From: Sporobacter termitidis DSM 10068
GTDB lineage: Bacteria; Bacillota; Clostridia; Oscillospirales; Oscillospiraceae
Assembly (NCBI RefSeq): GCF_900130065.1
Contig: NZ_FQXV01000010.1
Coordinates: forward strand, 107,471 to 171,470
DNA: 64,000 nucleotides
Direction of reading: 5' to 3'
Below the pieces are notes generated by a model. That model saw only the letters and a program-made list of their open reading frames with translations. It was not told the DNA's origin and did no database searches. Position 1 is the first letter of the stretch. Each line of letters starts with the position of its first letter. The translations under genes and the position numbers were made by a program. Positions 35,851 through 44,946 of the stretch are shown here, piece after piece.

Positions 35851-36031
35851 CAAGTTGAGAGAAACGCGGTGGAAATGCCGTACTGCATCTCAGCAACCGT
35901 GAGGCCAACGAAGGGATAGCCACTGGAAATCGATTCTAGTACAGGATCGATAGTACGGGAAGGCTCCCCAGCAAGTAGGAAAACCGCAATAAACGCGGAA
36001 ATGGGCTAAGTCGGGATATTCTCAGCTTGTC
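35851..36031 (+). promoter_or_regulatory. Cobalamin riboswitch G, divergent class
   Basis: Closed by CAAGTTGAGAG / CTCAGCTTG. Internal elements GCGGTGGAAATGCCG, CTCAGCAACCGTGAGG, ATAGCCACTGG, ACGGGAAGGCTCCCCAGC and the B12-box variant CTAAGTCGGGATATTCTC occur in the canonical order. The sequence differs clearly from C, E and F, so it has a separate origin. It controls 36234-36965 and probably 37081-42309. Confidence 0.83.
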
Positions 36032-36095
36032 AAGCGACCGAATGTGCTTCCTGAGATTAAGCGCGTTGTTATTTGTTTTTGCATCGGAGCAAATA

Positions 36096-36133
36096 AAAAC
36101 GCCGGAGCACGTTCAGTCGTGTACCGGCGTTTC
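36096..36133 (+). terminator. Riboswitch G terminator
   Basis: AAACGCCGG ... CCGGCGTTT outer stem with an inner CACG/CGTG pair, followed by TCTGTT. About 65 bases after the B12 box and 100 before the gene. Confidence 0.8.
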
Positions 36134-36233
36134 TGTTAGTATTCACAGTTCTTGGGATTTAAGAGCTGCGTAGTATTATAAGGTATTGCCTGCCTTAAGG
36201 GGTAAAATAAATTAATGTTAGGAGGACAAAACT

Positions 36234-36965
36234 ATGTCCCGGAAGCTTAACGGACTGCATTTCAATAATATTCTCTTACAGGGGAATAAAGTGGAGTATG
36301 TGAAACGCCCAAAGCTCAAAGCTATGTCAGCAAATTTGTCAGAAGGAAACGGGATAATTGTCAACGTTTATTTCCAGCAGTTGGATCGAACTCCTGAACC
36401 TACCGATCCGAACCCGGAAGCGATAGTTTCATTTACCGGTATGGAATTCAACAGAACCGATACGGTTATGGATGTACTTGATTATCTTGAGGCTCATCAT
36501 CCGGGATATCCCGATATGGTGTTTAACGTCACCTACACACAGGAGGAAAACCGCCAGGAAGGTCCATATTCAAATCCTATATTTATTGAGAGAATTACAA
36601 TTACGGATGAAGACCATTTTATTGATAAAGATTTGGAAAACAACGGCAGCGCTAGTTACGACGAGGAAGAAGAAGCCTACATATGGACAGGCGAAGACTG
36701 GATGTATGCCCTGATCGCAGGCGGAACAGTGCCGACATGGCATCCGGAAATCGAAACGCCATATGATCCCGCGCACCCGGCCAGAACAAACGGCGACGAT
36801 TATCCTGAAGCCGCCGTCAACCAAGTTCCCCTTGCAGATATTATACAGGAACATCAACTGACTCAAGTTAATCTCACTTTCGGTTACGAGAAGCATACAT
36901 TCAAGTTTACGCTCGACGAGCAAACAACCAATGGCGTCAAGATGATGGCTGCACACCTCGTGTAA
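36234..36965 (+). CDS. DUF4430-like protein without signal peptide
   Basis: 243 residues, ATG 36234 with AGGAGGAC upstream. It is acidic and soluble, without a hydrophobic N-terminus. Two stretches recall DUF4430: TDTVMDVLDYLEAHHPGYP (helix position) and YIWTGEDWMYALIAGG (the G-W-M-Y core). The pattern is close to AGTGWNIAITQGG of 3983-4687. I call it a divergent, possibly intracellular relative; this is a by-eye match. First gene after riboswitch G. A hairpin (37023-37058) separates it from the large SLH gene, so the ratio of the two products may be fixed by partial termination. Confidence 0.6.
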   Translation: MSRKLNGLHFNNILLQGNKVEYVKRPKLKAMSANLSEGNGIIVNVYFQQLDRTPEPTDPNPEAIVSFTGMEFNRTDTVMDVLDYLEAHHPGYPDMVFNVTYTQEENRQEGPYSNPIFIERITITDEDHFIDKDLENNGSASYDEEEEAYIWTGEDWMYALIAGGTVPTWHPEIETPYDPAHPARTNGDDYPEAAVNQVPLADIIQEHQLTQVNLTFGYEKHTFKFTLDEQTTNGVKMMAAHLV

Positions 36966-37022
36966 CGATACTGAAAACTGAAAGCTGGACCTGCGGGTTT
37001 CCCGCGGTGACACTATGAACAT

Positions 37023-37058
37023 AAAAACGGCATCCGATGGAACGGATGCCGTTTTTAT
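37023..37058 (+). terminator. Intercistronic terminator
   Basis: AAAACGGCATCCG / CGGATGCCGTTTT with a 6-base loop, followed by TATATATTTG. It lies immediately before the ribosome site of 37081-42309. Confidence 0.8.
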
Positions 37059-37080
37059 ATATTTGAGAGGAGTGTTCCGA

Positions 37081-40000
37081 ATGAAAAAGAAGCACCTTAG
37101 AAAGATATTAAGTTTCTTTTTACTATTTGCCTTGATTCTCCAACCCCTCATGTCTGTCCCAGCCTTAGCAGACGACGATACAGATACTTTTATTGAAGAA
37201 TGCGGCGCCCAGGGCTTCGTCGTTGAGAAAACCGGCAGCGACTATGTACTGACTAAGTATACCGGGAGTGACACTGTGGTTGAGGTGCCTCGCGGAATCA
37301 CAGTAATCGGCGGCGGCGGGACATCCAGCGACCAAACAAAATGTCCCTTTGCAAACACCAATTCTGTTACTGAGGTCATACTACCGGACACAATCACCGG
37401 TATTGCGGCATATGCCTTTTATAAATGCACCGGACTGACGTCTATAACCTTCCCCGACGGCCTTAAATCTATTGGCAACCGCGCATTTGCATATGCAGGT
37501 CTTGTGAGCGTGGAGTTTGGCGGCAGCGTGCCCGAACTAGATATTGCAATTTTCATGTACGATGTCAATTTGGAATCGATTGAATTCCCGGTAGGCATAA
37601 CCAGAATACCCGATAATGTTGTCAGCCGCTGTGACCATTTAACGAGGGTCATACTACCAGAATCAGTAGAGTATATAGGTGGAAATAGCTTTGCGTATTG
37701 CCCATCATTGAAAGAAATTACGTTGCCCCCTTCTTTGCAGACAATTTATACGGCTCCCTTTAGAGCTTCAGGCTTTGAAAGTCTTACAATCCCGTATTCG
37801 GTGGCGAGTGTTGGCGACCAATTATTTTATGATTGCTCTTCATTAAAAAAAGTAACTTTTTTAACCCCCGACACGTCGTTTACATCAGGTTCGTTCAGCA
37901 ATTTTCCCAGCGGTGCGAAATTGTATTGCAAATACGGCTCAACAACCGCAACATTTGCAGATAGTAAAAAGAGACAATATGAGTACATCTCCTCAAACGC
38001 TTCTCTGGACGTCAACAATGGTGAATCTGCATACTCGGGCATAGACGTTTATTCAGGTTATGCGGAATCATATGGTTTTAAGGTCGGAGCCGCGTCCAAG
38101 ATTGGCGAGGTCTCCGCACTGGACGTCCTTCTGACCGCGCACCATAATATATACGGCGATCAGTTCACCAGGGAGAATTATAAACAGTATCTGGATGTCA
38201 CGGATGAAGGAGAGGTTGTAAAAGCCTTTGGTACGTATGTAGCGAACTTCTCCTTCACAATCAATGGAAGCGAAGTCACGGATTCCGTTTTTGACGCCGT
38301 GGTAGGCAAGGGCGAGACGCTCGCCGTTACCTACGATCAGGCAGATCCCACATGCAGCTACTGGTACAAGGGTACGAAGATTTACTCACAGACAGCCCGG
38401 CCGGGTGTGAAATACGCAATTACGTTGGCCGACGGAACAAGCCCCCTTCCCGATATGGATGTGTACGCCACTGGGGCAGATAATGCGGCAAACATCTTTG
38501 ACGAGGCAAACAAAATCGGGGCAACCGACGTCAACGGTGCGATTGAACTGAAGTTTGACAAGGAAGGTTCTTACAAAGTAGCCGCAAAGGACGCATCGGG
38601 TATTTACGATATCAGCTATCTTGACGTTACGGTGAATAGCCCGGATTTGAACCTGAAATCGCTCTCCGTGAGCGGCGGGGTGTCGGATACGTATACTGAG
38701 CTGAAAAGCGGTTATGTTGCCGGTTCGTTTGTAAAGAAGGGCGCAACGAAGGACATAGAGGGCTTCGATCCGACATACTATTCTTATGAATACCATGTCA
38801 ACAGCGACGCCGCGGAGGTATCATTCAACCTTGAGCCCCCCACAAACTATGACAACTTAAACGTGGAGCTCCAGGTTGGCGATGGGAATCGGGAAGCTTT
38901 GCACAGCTATTCTGAAATCCCGGTGACACTCACCGGCGATACCACAACCGCTAAGCTTTGTGTAAGCTATACCGAGGACGGCATACCGTATGAACAGGAA
39001 TATACGGTTGAGATCATCAGGAGCGAGGTCACGCCCTACCTCTGGCTGCTGGATTATGAACCTGTTGAAGGGGCGCTGAAGTTCAACAACCCAGGATTGC
39101 CCGTATCTAAAACCGCGAATGTCAGCCTACTTTGTGATCAGAGTGCAAAGCAGGTCACAGTGAGAGTAATAATAGAAGCGGACAATACAGTTACTTATAA
39201 TGGTCAGGAGCTTACACCGATTAACACATACAAAGCCCTGAAGTACTCTGAGAGAAAGGGGAATGTTTACGAACTCAAGTTGGACACATCTGCGTCGGCA
39301 CAGGAATTGACTGTGGACAATGGGACGGAGAAGTTTACCGGAAAGATCACGCTTACCCCGAGGTCGCCCTATGAGGGCGTTTATACGCCTGACAGAGTGG
39401 TGGAATACAAGCCTGCACAAGGCCAGTATGTCTTCGATAATACACCAATAAATACCCCTCTGCGGGCGCGTACCAGTTATGCGGATTTTCTGTCGCTGGG
39501 CAGCTTCGGCGGATATGTCACCTTTGAGTATGACGACCCCATAACCAATGACCCCACCCACCCCTACGGCGTCGACTTTATTATATATGGGAACGCCTTT
39601 AAGGGGGGCGCCGCGAATGAACCCGGAGGGGTGCAGGTTTCATCCGACGGCGTAAGGTGGTATGACCTGGCAGGCTCGAACCACTACGAGCTGGAAATGC
39701 TCAAAGGCCAGACAGCCGCATTGAAGGACGGGACGCGGACGACATCCCTGAAGCTACTGTCGGATACCTTCTATCCAAAGGTGTATTTCGGCTACGCGGA
39801 CGTCTCTTCGTGCTCAATTTATGCGAATGCCGATCCGGCGTATTACCCGGAAGCCAAGCCAACAAACCCCTATAACAACGCGGATTTCCAAAACATAGGC
39901 GACGGCTTTGATTTGAGCTGGGCCGTGGATGGGAGCGGCAAGCCGGTAAAGGTGGACTCCGTTAAATATATCCGCGTCCAGAACATTATGGATGAGTACA

Positions 40001-42309
40001 GCGCATCCCTCGGCGAGAATTCCACCGAGATCGGCACCGTGATGAAGGTCAACGCGAAATATGTGGATCAGAAAGTCGGTGTGACAGCGGAGCCGGAAAT
40101 CCGTGTGATGAATCAGCCGCTCCCCGCTCCGGCAGAAGCTTTAAGCGATGGCCAGATCAAGTATTACGAGATCGACCTGGACGGCAAAGGCTTCCCAGCC
40201 GTCACGGTCAGCGGCGCTAAAAACGACAACATCTTCATCAATACCGAAAGGTTTGTTGGCCAGGGCGAGTATGTCGGCCTGCCGGATGAGAGCCGCAGCC
40301 GCACGATTCGCGTCATCGTCCAGAACGGCGAAAAGGAGCCGCATATCTATGTCATAAAATGTACGAACTGCGGCGACCCGACTGAAAATGCCGACCTTAC
40401 ATCCATCAAGCTCACTCCCGGCGACACGGAGCTTTCCCAAGATACAGGCGGCAATTACGTCGCCACATTGGAAAATAATGTGCAGTACATCACATTCACG
40501 GTGAAAGCACTGAATCCCAAAGCTACAATCAAACTCGACAACACGACAATCACGCACGGCGAAGCGACCGTCCCGCTTAAGGTCGACATCGGCGCGAACA
40601 GCTTTACGCTGACGATTACCTCTCCGAACGGAAATACTATAAAAACATATCCGATCACCATCACAAGAAAATCCGCGGAGACGCCGTCAAACACGATCAC
40701 CGTCAGCTTTACCTTTACCGGAGATACCATACATTACATAACGAACCCGACCGACAAGCATCTGCCGGGTACGAGCACAGGGCCGCATACGGTACTGCCC
40801 TGGATACCGACGACCACTGTGACAGTACCAAAAGGCTCCACCGTCAAATACGTCACCGACATGATGCTCATGAATGCAAAAATAGGCTTTCATACGGAAA
40901 GCGGGACTTACATTGACAAGGTTCAGATTCCCGGCACGGACAAGTATCTCGGCGAGTTTGACAATGGCCCGAACTCGGGCTGGATGTACCGGGTCAACGG
41001 CATTATTTCCAATGCAGGCTATGCCTCCAAGGTATTAAACAGCGGCGATAAGGTGCTGTGGTTCTACACGGACGATTATACAAAGGAAACCGGATACGAG
41101 GGGCCGTGGAATCCCTCAGACTCAAAAAATGACAGCTCGTCATCCACGATATCGCCCAAAGTCACCGTATCCGACGGTGTTGCCGATGTAAAACTCAGTG
41201 AATCCGACTTGACATCCGCCATAGCAAGCGCAAAAGAAAACGAGAGCTCGGCTATCATCATATCACCCGAGATTACTGGCGTGGCCGATAAGGTCAGTGT
41301 AGAACTCCCGAAGAGTTCAATCGCTTCCATGGCTTCCGAGACAAGTGCCGCGCTGACGGTTCAAACACCTGTGGGGAACATCACGATCCCGAACAGCGCC
41401 CTGACCGTAATCGCTTCCCAGGCATCAGGCAGCAGTGTTACAATAAGCCTGAGTACAGTTGAGCCATCGGCACTCACAGAAACACAAAAGAGCACTGCGG
41501 CCGGCAAAACAGTTTACAACATCTCCATTTTAAGCGGCAACAGTCATATATCAAGTTTCGGAGACAACACCATCACTATTTCTCTCCCATACACCCTGAA
41601 AGATGGAGAGGATCCAAGCGGCGTAACTGTGTGGTATATGGACGATTCCGGTAAGCTCCAGCAGATGACATGCACATATGACAAGACGACAGGCATGACC
41701 ACCTTTACAACAACTCACCTGTCCTACTATGTCGTGGGTTATTCGGAAGTCTGGAAGAATCCGTTTACCGATGTGAAGTCAACCGACTGGTTCTATGGCG
41801 CCGTGCAGTTTGCCGTTCAAAAGAACCTGTTTAACGGTACGAGCGACACAACATTCGGTCCGAATGACCCCATGACCCGCGCTATGCTGGTCACTGTTCT
41901 CTATAGGCTCGAGGGCTCTCCGGCTGTCACTCAAATAAACAGTTTCACTGATGTGATTGACGGGCAATGGTACACAAGTGCAACCATTTGGGCAAACGCC
42001 AACAAAATTGTGACCGGCTACGGCAACGGTTTATTCGGCACAAACGACAACATTACGCGTGAACAGATGGCAACGATCCTGTACAACTACGCGAAGTACA
42101 AGGGCTACGACGTAGCCAAGGCCGTTGATCTCAAAGCCTTTACAGACGCAGCAGCTATCAGCAACTGGGCCCAGTCGGGCATGACCTGGGCAAACGCCGA
42201 AGGCCTCATTACGGGACGTACGACGACAGCGCTTGCGCCGGGCGGCGCCGCCGCCCGTGCGGAAGTCGCGACGATCCTGCAGCGGTTTGTTGAAGATTTC
42301 GCAAAATAG
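37081..42309 (+). CDS. Large SLH surface protein with LRR_5, cadherin-like and DUF4430 domains
   Basis: 1,742 residues; ATG 37081 chosen over an upstream in-frame ATG that lies in a terminator. GAGAGGAG precedes it. Signal peptide residues 1-31. BspA-type leucine-rich repeats follow (about 80-285: SITFPDGLKSIGNRAFAY, RVILPESVEYIGGNSF). Then come beta-sandwich regions and a cadherin-like domain (about 1105-1190: LTSIKLTPGDTELS ... FTLTITSPNGNT). The DUF4430 domain (about 1200-1340) has LGEFDNGPNSGWMYRVNG and LNSGDKVLWFYTDDY. A helper region and three SLH repeats (FTDVKSTDWFYGAVQFAV, FTDVIDGQWYTSATIWA) end it. A wall-bound receptor, probably part of the B12 capture set. Confidence 0.9.
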   Translation: MKKKHLRKILSFFLLFALILQPLMSVPALADDDTDTFIEECGAQGFVVEKTGSDYVLTKYTGSDTVVEVPRGITVIGGGGTSSDQTKCPFANTNSVTEVILPDTITGIAAYAFYKCTGLTSITFPDGLKSIGNRAFAYAGLVSVEFGGSVPELDIAIFMYDVNLESIEFPVGITRIPDNVVSRCDHLTRVILPESVEYIGGNSFAYCPSLKEITLPPSLQTIYTAPFRASGFESLTIPYSVASVGDQLFYDCSSLKKVTFLTPDTSFTSGSFSNFPSGAKLYCKYGSTTATFADSKKRQYEYISSNASLDVNNGESAYSGIDVYSGYAESYGFKVGAASKIGEVSALDVLLTAHHNIYGDQFTRENYKQYLDVTDEGEVVKAFGTYVANFSFTINGSEVTDSVFDAVVGKGETLAVTYDQADPTCSYWYKGTKIYSQTARPGVKYAITLADGTSPLPDMDVYATGADNAANIFDEANKIGATDVNGAIELKFDKEGSYKVAAKDASGIYDISYLDVTVNSPDLNLKSLSVSGGVSDTYTELKSGYVAGSFVKKGATKDIEGFDPTYYSYEYHVNSDAAEVSFNLEPPTNYDNLNVELQVGDGNREALHSYSEIPVTLTGDTTTAKLCVSYTEDGIPYEQEYTVEIIRSEVTPYLWLLDYEPVEGALKFNNPGLPVSKTANVSLLCDQSAKQVTVRVIIEADNTVTYNGQELTPINTYKALKYSERKGNVYELKLDTSASAQELTVDNGTEKFTGKITLTPRSPYEGVYTPDRVVEYKPAQGQYVFDNTPINTPLRARTSYADFLSLGSFGGYVTFEYDDPITNDPTHPYGVDFIIYGNAFKGGAANEPGGVQVSSDGVRWYDLAGSNHYELEMLKGQTAALKDGTRTTSLKLLSDTFYPKVYFGYADVSSCSIYANADPAYYPEAKPTNPYNNADFQNIGDGFDLSWAVDGSGKPVKVDSVKYIRVQNIMDEYSASLGENSTEIGTVMKVNAKYVDQKVGVTAEPEIRVMNQPLPAPAEALSDGQIKYYEIDLDGKGFPAVTVSGAKNDNIFINTERFVGQGEYVGLPDESRSRTIRVIVQNGEKEPHIYVIKCTNCGDPTENADLTSIKLTPGDTELSQDTGGNYVATLENNVQYITFTVKALNPKATIKLDNTTITHGEATVPLKVDIGANSFTLTITSPNGNTIKTYPITITRKSAETPSNTITVSFTFTGDTIHYITNPTDKHLPGTSTGPHTVLPWIPTTTVTVPKGSTVKYVTDMMLMNAKIGFHTESGTYIDKVQIPGTDKYLGEFDNGPNSGWMYRVNGIISNAGYASKVLNSGDKVLWFYTDDYTKETGYEGPWNPSDSKNDSSSSTISPKVTVSDGVADVKLSESDLTSAIASAKENESSAIIISPEITGVADKVSVELPKSSIASMASETSAALTVQTPVGNITIPNSALTVIASQASGSSVTISLSTVEPSALTETQKSTAAGKTVYNISILSGNSHISSFGDNTITISLPYTLKDGEDPSGVTVWYMDDSGKLQQMTCTYDKTTGMTTFTTTHLSYYVVGYSEVWKNPFTDVKSTDWFYGAVQFAVQKNLFNGTSDTTFGPNDPMTRAMLVTVLYRLEGSPAVTQINSFTDVIDGQWYTSATIWANANKIVTGYGNGLFGTNDNITREQMATILYNYAKYKGYDVAKAVDLKAFTDAAAISNWAQSGMTWANAEGLITGRTTTALAPGGAAARAEVATILQRFVEDFAK

Positions 42310-42350
42310 TTCTTCATAAACTTTTCTAAGGGTAACTGCCATCGCAAAAT

Positions 42351-42394
42351 AATAAGGACCCGAACCTTGAATCGAGCAGGTCCGGGTCCTTATT
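42351..42394 (+). terminator. Terminator after the SLH gene
   Basis: AATAAGGACCCGAACC / GGTCCGGGTCCTTATT with a 12-base loop; followed by ATCTAAAAC on the plus strand, preceded by an A-rich run that gives a U-run on the minus strand. Confidence 0.8.
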
Positions 42395-42400
42395 ATCTAA

Positions 42401-42565
42401 AACATTCTCACTGAAGCTGAAGTCGATTTACTCATAACGGCTGCTGAGAACATTTCAAAGAAGAAAGCTGGCGTTCAGTCCGAAGCTGACATAGACGTTG
42501 AAACCTTGATTGGCCCCGATATGGATAGTCCGCCTGATGTATCCATCAAACGAGGAAAATTGTAG
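42401..42565 (+). pseudogene. C-terminal gene remnant beside the tRNA cluster
   Basis: A 54-codon open frame with no start codon begins right after the terminator at 42394 and ends at TAG 42563. It reads TEAEVDLLITAAENISKKKA ... DIDVETLIGPDMDSPPDVSI and looks like the acidic tail of a larger protein. The source family is not identifiable from this. Remnants next to tRNA genes often mark old insertion events. From 42566 to 42688 nothing else is seen. Confidence 0.35.
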
Positions 42566-42688
42566 GAATACCGCCGATACAAAAAAACGAATTAGCGGTT
42601 ACTCACACGTTGCTCACAAATACCATATTCCAGTAAAATCCGAGAGCGAGGAAAAACCTCGCAGCCACTCTGGCCGCGAGGTTTTTCA

Positions 42689-42764
42689 TGGTGACCCGTC
42701 GGAGATTCGAACTCCGGACACCCTGCTTAAAAGGCAGGTGCTCTGCCGACTGAGCTAACGGGTC
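42689..42764 (-). tRNA. tRNA-Lys(TTT)
   Basis: Acceptor GACCCGT/ACGGGTC, discriminator A with CCA encoded. D-loop, TTCGAAT T-loop, and anticodon loop CTTTTAA giving TTT. Confidence 0.95.
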
Positions 42765-42768
42765 ATAC

Positions 42769-42843
42769 TGGCTGGGATGGCAGGGATCGAACCTGCGAGT
42801 GCCAGAGTCAAAGTCTGGTGCCTTACCGCTTGGCTACATCCCA
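42769..42843 (-). tRNA. tRNA-Gln(TTG)
   Basis: Acceptor TGGGATG/CATCCCA with discriminator G and encoded CCA. Anticodon loop CTTTGAC gives TTG. Only four bases separate it from tRNA-Lys. Confidence 0.95.
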
Positions 42844-42935
42844 TTATCGGTTACTCTGCCTTATTCCCAAAAATATCAACTTTTTGTTTGTTTTATTGTT
42901 TCAGTCCTTTTCTCAGCGAAAAGGACTGAAACAAA

Positions 42936-43013
42936 TGGGGTGGGTAAAGGGACTCGAACCCTCGACCCTCGGAACCACAATCCGATGCTCTAACCAACTG
43001 AGCTATACCCACC
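42936..43013 (-). tRNA. tRNA-His(GTG)
   Basis: Acceptor GTGGGTA/TACCCAC, extra 5' G pairing with C73 as in tRNA-His, CCA encoded. Anticodon loop TTGTGGT gives GTG. Confidence 0.95.
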
Positions 43014-43052
43014 ATATTGGGAATGCTGCCATTCCCGTTTTTGTCCTATTAG

Positions 43053-43126
<74 letters not shown>

Positions 43127-43166
43127 GTGTCTGTGCAAACATCGCCGTTTCCTGCTGGCAGAAAAA

Positions 43167-43240
<74 letters not shown>

Positions 43241-43346
43241 ATATCCCATCGGAGTATGAGCTGCCGGTTGCCATTTTTAGTATGTCCTCATCGGCCCCAG
43301 AGTATCTGGCGGAAAATGACGGCTTAAAAATAATAGCATCCGCACT

Positions 43347-44414
43347 CTAAATTGTCAACATCTTTTTATCGCAGTAAGCGCAGCTTTCGCGGTCGCTTTC
43401 CCTGGCCAGCGCGGGCAGGTAGGTTTCCGTGGCGGTGATGCATTTCGGGTTTGTACACCGCAGCGCGGTATTCGATACGGCGGGCCCGGGCGCGACGCGC
43501 TCCAGATGGGTCATTTGGAGAAGCAGCGCCATCCGGATGAACATGCCGTAACGGGCCTGCTCGAAGTAGGCCGCGCGGGGATCGTCGTCCACGTCGCGGG
43601 CGATCTCGTCCAGCCGGGGCAGCGGGTGCATGACGAGGCATTCCTCTTTCGCCGCCATCAGCTTCCGCCTGTTGAGGATGTAGACGTTCTTGAGCCGGTC
43701 GTAGTCCTTCGGGTCGGCAAAGCGCTCGCGCTGGATGCGCGTCATGTACAATATGTCCAGCTGTGGCAGCGTCGACTCCAGGCTCGTGATCTCGATGTAT
43801 TTCTGATTCTGGTTTTTCAGGTGCGTCAGCATGTAGTCTGGGATGGAGAGCTCCCGGGGCGAGATGAGAAAGTAATTGATGTTGGGGAATTTGGACAGCG
43901 CCAGCACGAGCGAGTGGACCGTCCGGCCGTTTAAGAGATCGCCGCAGAGGCCGATGTTCAGGTTGCCGACGGCGCCGCGCTTCTGGGAGATCGTCGTGAG
44001 GTCGGCCAGCGTCTGCGTGGGGTGGAAGTGCCCGCCGTCCCCGGCGTTGATGATCGGCACCTCCGAGTAGAGCGAGGCGGCCATGGCCGCGCCCTCGTAG
44101 GGGCTCCGGATCACGATGGCATCGGCGTAGGAGCTCATCATGCGCACGGTGTCGGCCAGCGTCTCGCCCTTGGCGGTGGATGTGGCGCCGGGCTCCGAAA
44201 AGCCGAACACGCTGCCCCCAAGGCGCATCATCGCCGACTGAAAGGAGAAATTCGTCCTGGTGCTCGGCTCAAAAAAAAGCGTCGCCAGAACGCGGCCGCT
44301 GCAGGAGAGGCTGTAATCGCCCGGCCGCGCGATGATGTCGCAGCACTGCCTGTACAGCTCGTCCCACCAGGAAACCGACACATCCTCTATGCTGATGAGA
44401 TGCCGCACGTCCAA
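43347..44414 (-). CDS. pyrB: Aspartate carbamoyltransferase with PyrI-type zinc tail
   Basis: 355 residues. Start codon is TTG (44414) with AAGGAG ten bases upstream. It catalyses carbamoyl phosphate plus aspartate to carbamoyl aspartate in pyrimidine synthesis. Motifs: FFEPSTRTNFSFQSAM (carbamoyl-phosphate loop), HFHPTQTLADL, LVMHPLPRLDEI. The ordinary catalytic chain ends near residue 310. Here about 40 more residues follow with CTNPKCIT ... SCAYCDKKM, four cysteines spaced as in the zinc domain that ends PyrI, the regulatory chain. So this looks like a catalytic chain carrying the regulatory chain's zinc knob. No separate pyrI is in the window. Confidence 0.93.
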   Translation of the reverse strand: MDVRHLISIEDVSVSWWDELYRQCCDIIARPGDYSLSCSGRVLATLFFEPSTRTNFSFQSAMMRLGGSVFGFSEPGATSTAKGETLADTVRMMSSYADAIVIRSPYEGAAMAASLYSEVPIINAGDGGHFHPTQTLADLTTISQKRGAVGNLNIGLCGDLLNGRTVHSLVLALSKFPNINYFLISPRELSIPDYMLTHLKNQNQKYIEITSLESTLPQLDILYMTRIQRERFADPKDYDRLKNVYILNRRKLMAAKEECLVMHPLPRLDEIARDVDDDPRAAYFEQARYGMFIRMALLLQMTHLERVAPGPAVSNTALRCTNPKCITATETYLPALARESDRESCAYCDKKMLTI

Positions 44415-44487
44415 AAAGCACCAACTCCTTCAGGTTATCCGGATAATTATAACACCGCGGCGGGCCGTTCACAAGGATTATCTCAGC

Positions 44488-44790
44488 TCAGTCCTCGTAC
44501 GGCTCCATAAGAAAGATCACCGGGCGCATGCCGTCCGGACAGGCCGTCAGATGCACCTCGTCCCTGTTGTAGACCTTGCCGCCCGCGGCGAGGACGTGGG
44601 CATACTGCGCGATCGCCGCCCAGGCCGGCGGGCAGAAGCCCTCGGGGATGTCCACCCCGTGCGGCCCGGCCGTATAAAAGACGTCGCCCTCCTTCAAAAA
44701 ATCGCACGGGCCTTTCTCGTGGGGTGGGTATCTCTCCGCCAGATCTTTAAAATAAAGCGTTTTCTGAACGGTTATTTTGCATTTTCTCAT
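44488..44790 (-). CDS. TIGR04076 family protein
   Basis: 100 residues from ATG 44790. The pattern (start CKITVQKTLYFKDLAERY, then GPCDFLKEGDVFYT, PEGFCPPAWAAIAQYAHVLA, and end CPDGMRPVIFLMEPYED) is the TIGR04076 layout with its conserved cysteines (GPC, GFC, ACPDG). The family's role is unknown. It lies 73 bases upstream of pyrB on the same strand and could be co-transcribed. Confidence 0.85.
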   Translation of the reverse strand: MRKCKITVQKTLYFKDLAERYPPHEKGPCDFLKEGDVFYTAGPHGVDIPEGFCPPAWAAIAQYAHVLAAGGKVYNRDEVHLTACPDGMRPVIFLMEPYED

Positions 44791-44946
44791 AAGCCGCCTC
44801 CTGTCGTCGTGCGCATATTATATATGCCCGGCGCCGGGAAAACAAGCGGAGGCTCCTCAAACAGCCCCGGTTAATGTATAATAACGCATAAGGACCTGCT
44901 TACCGATAAACCTTATATCAGCAATCTTTGAAAGGATCTATACGCA

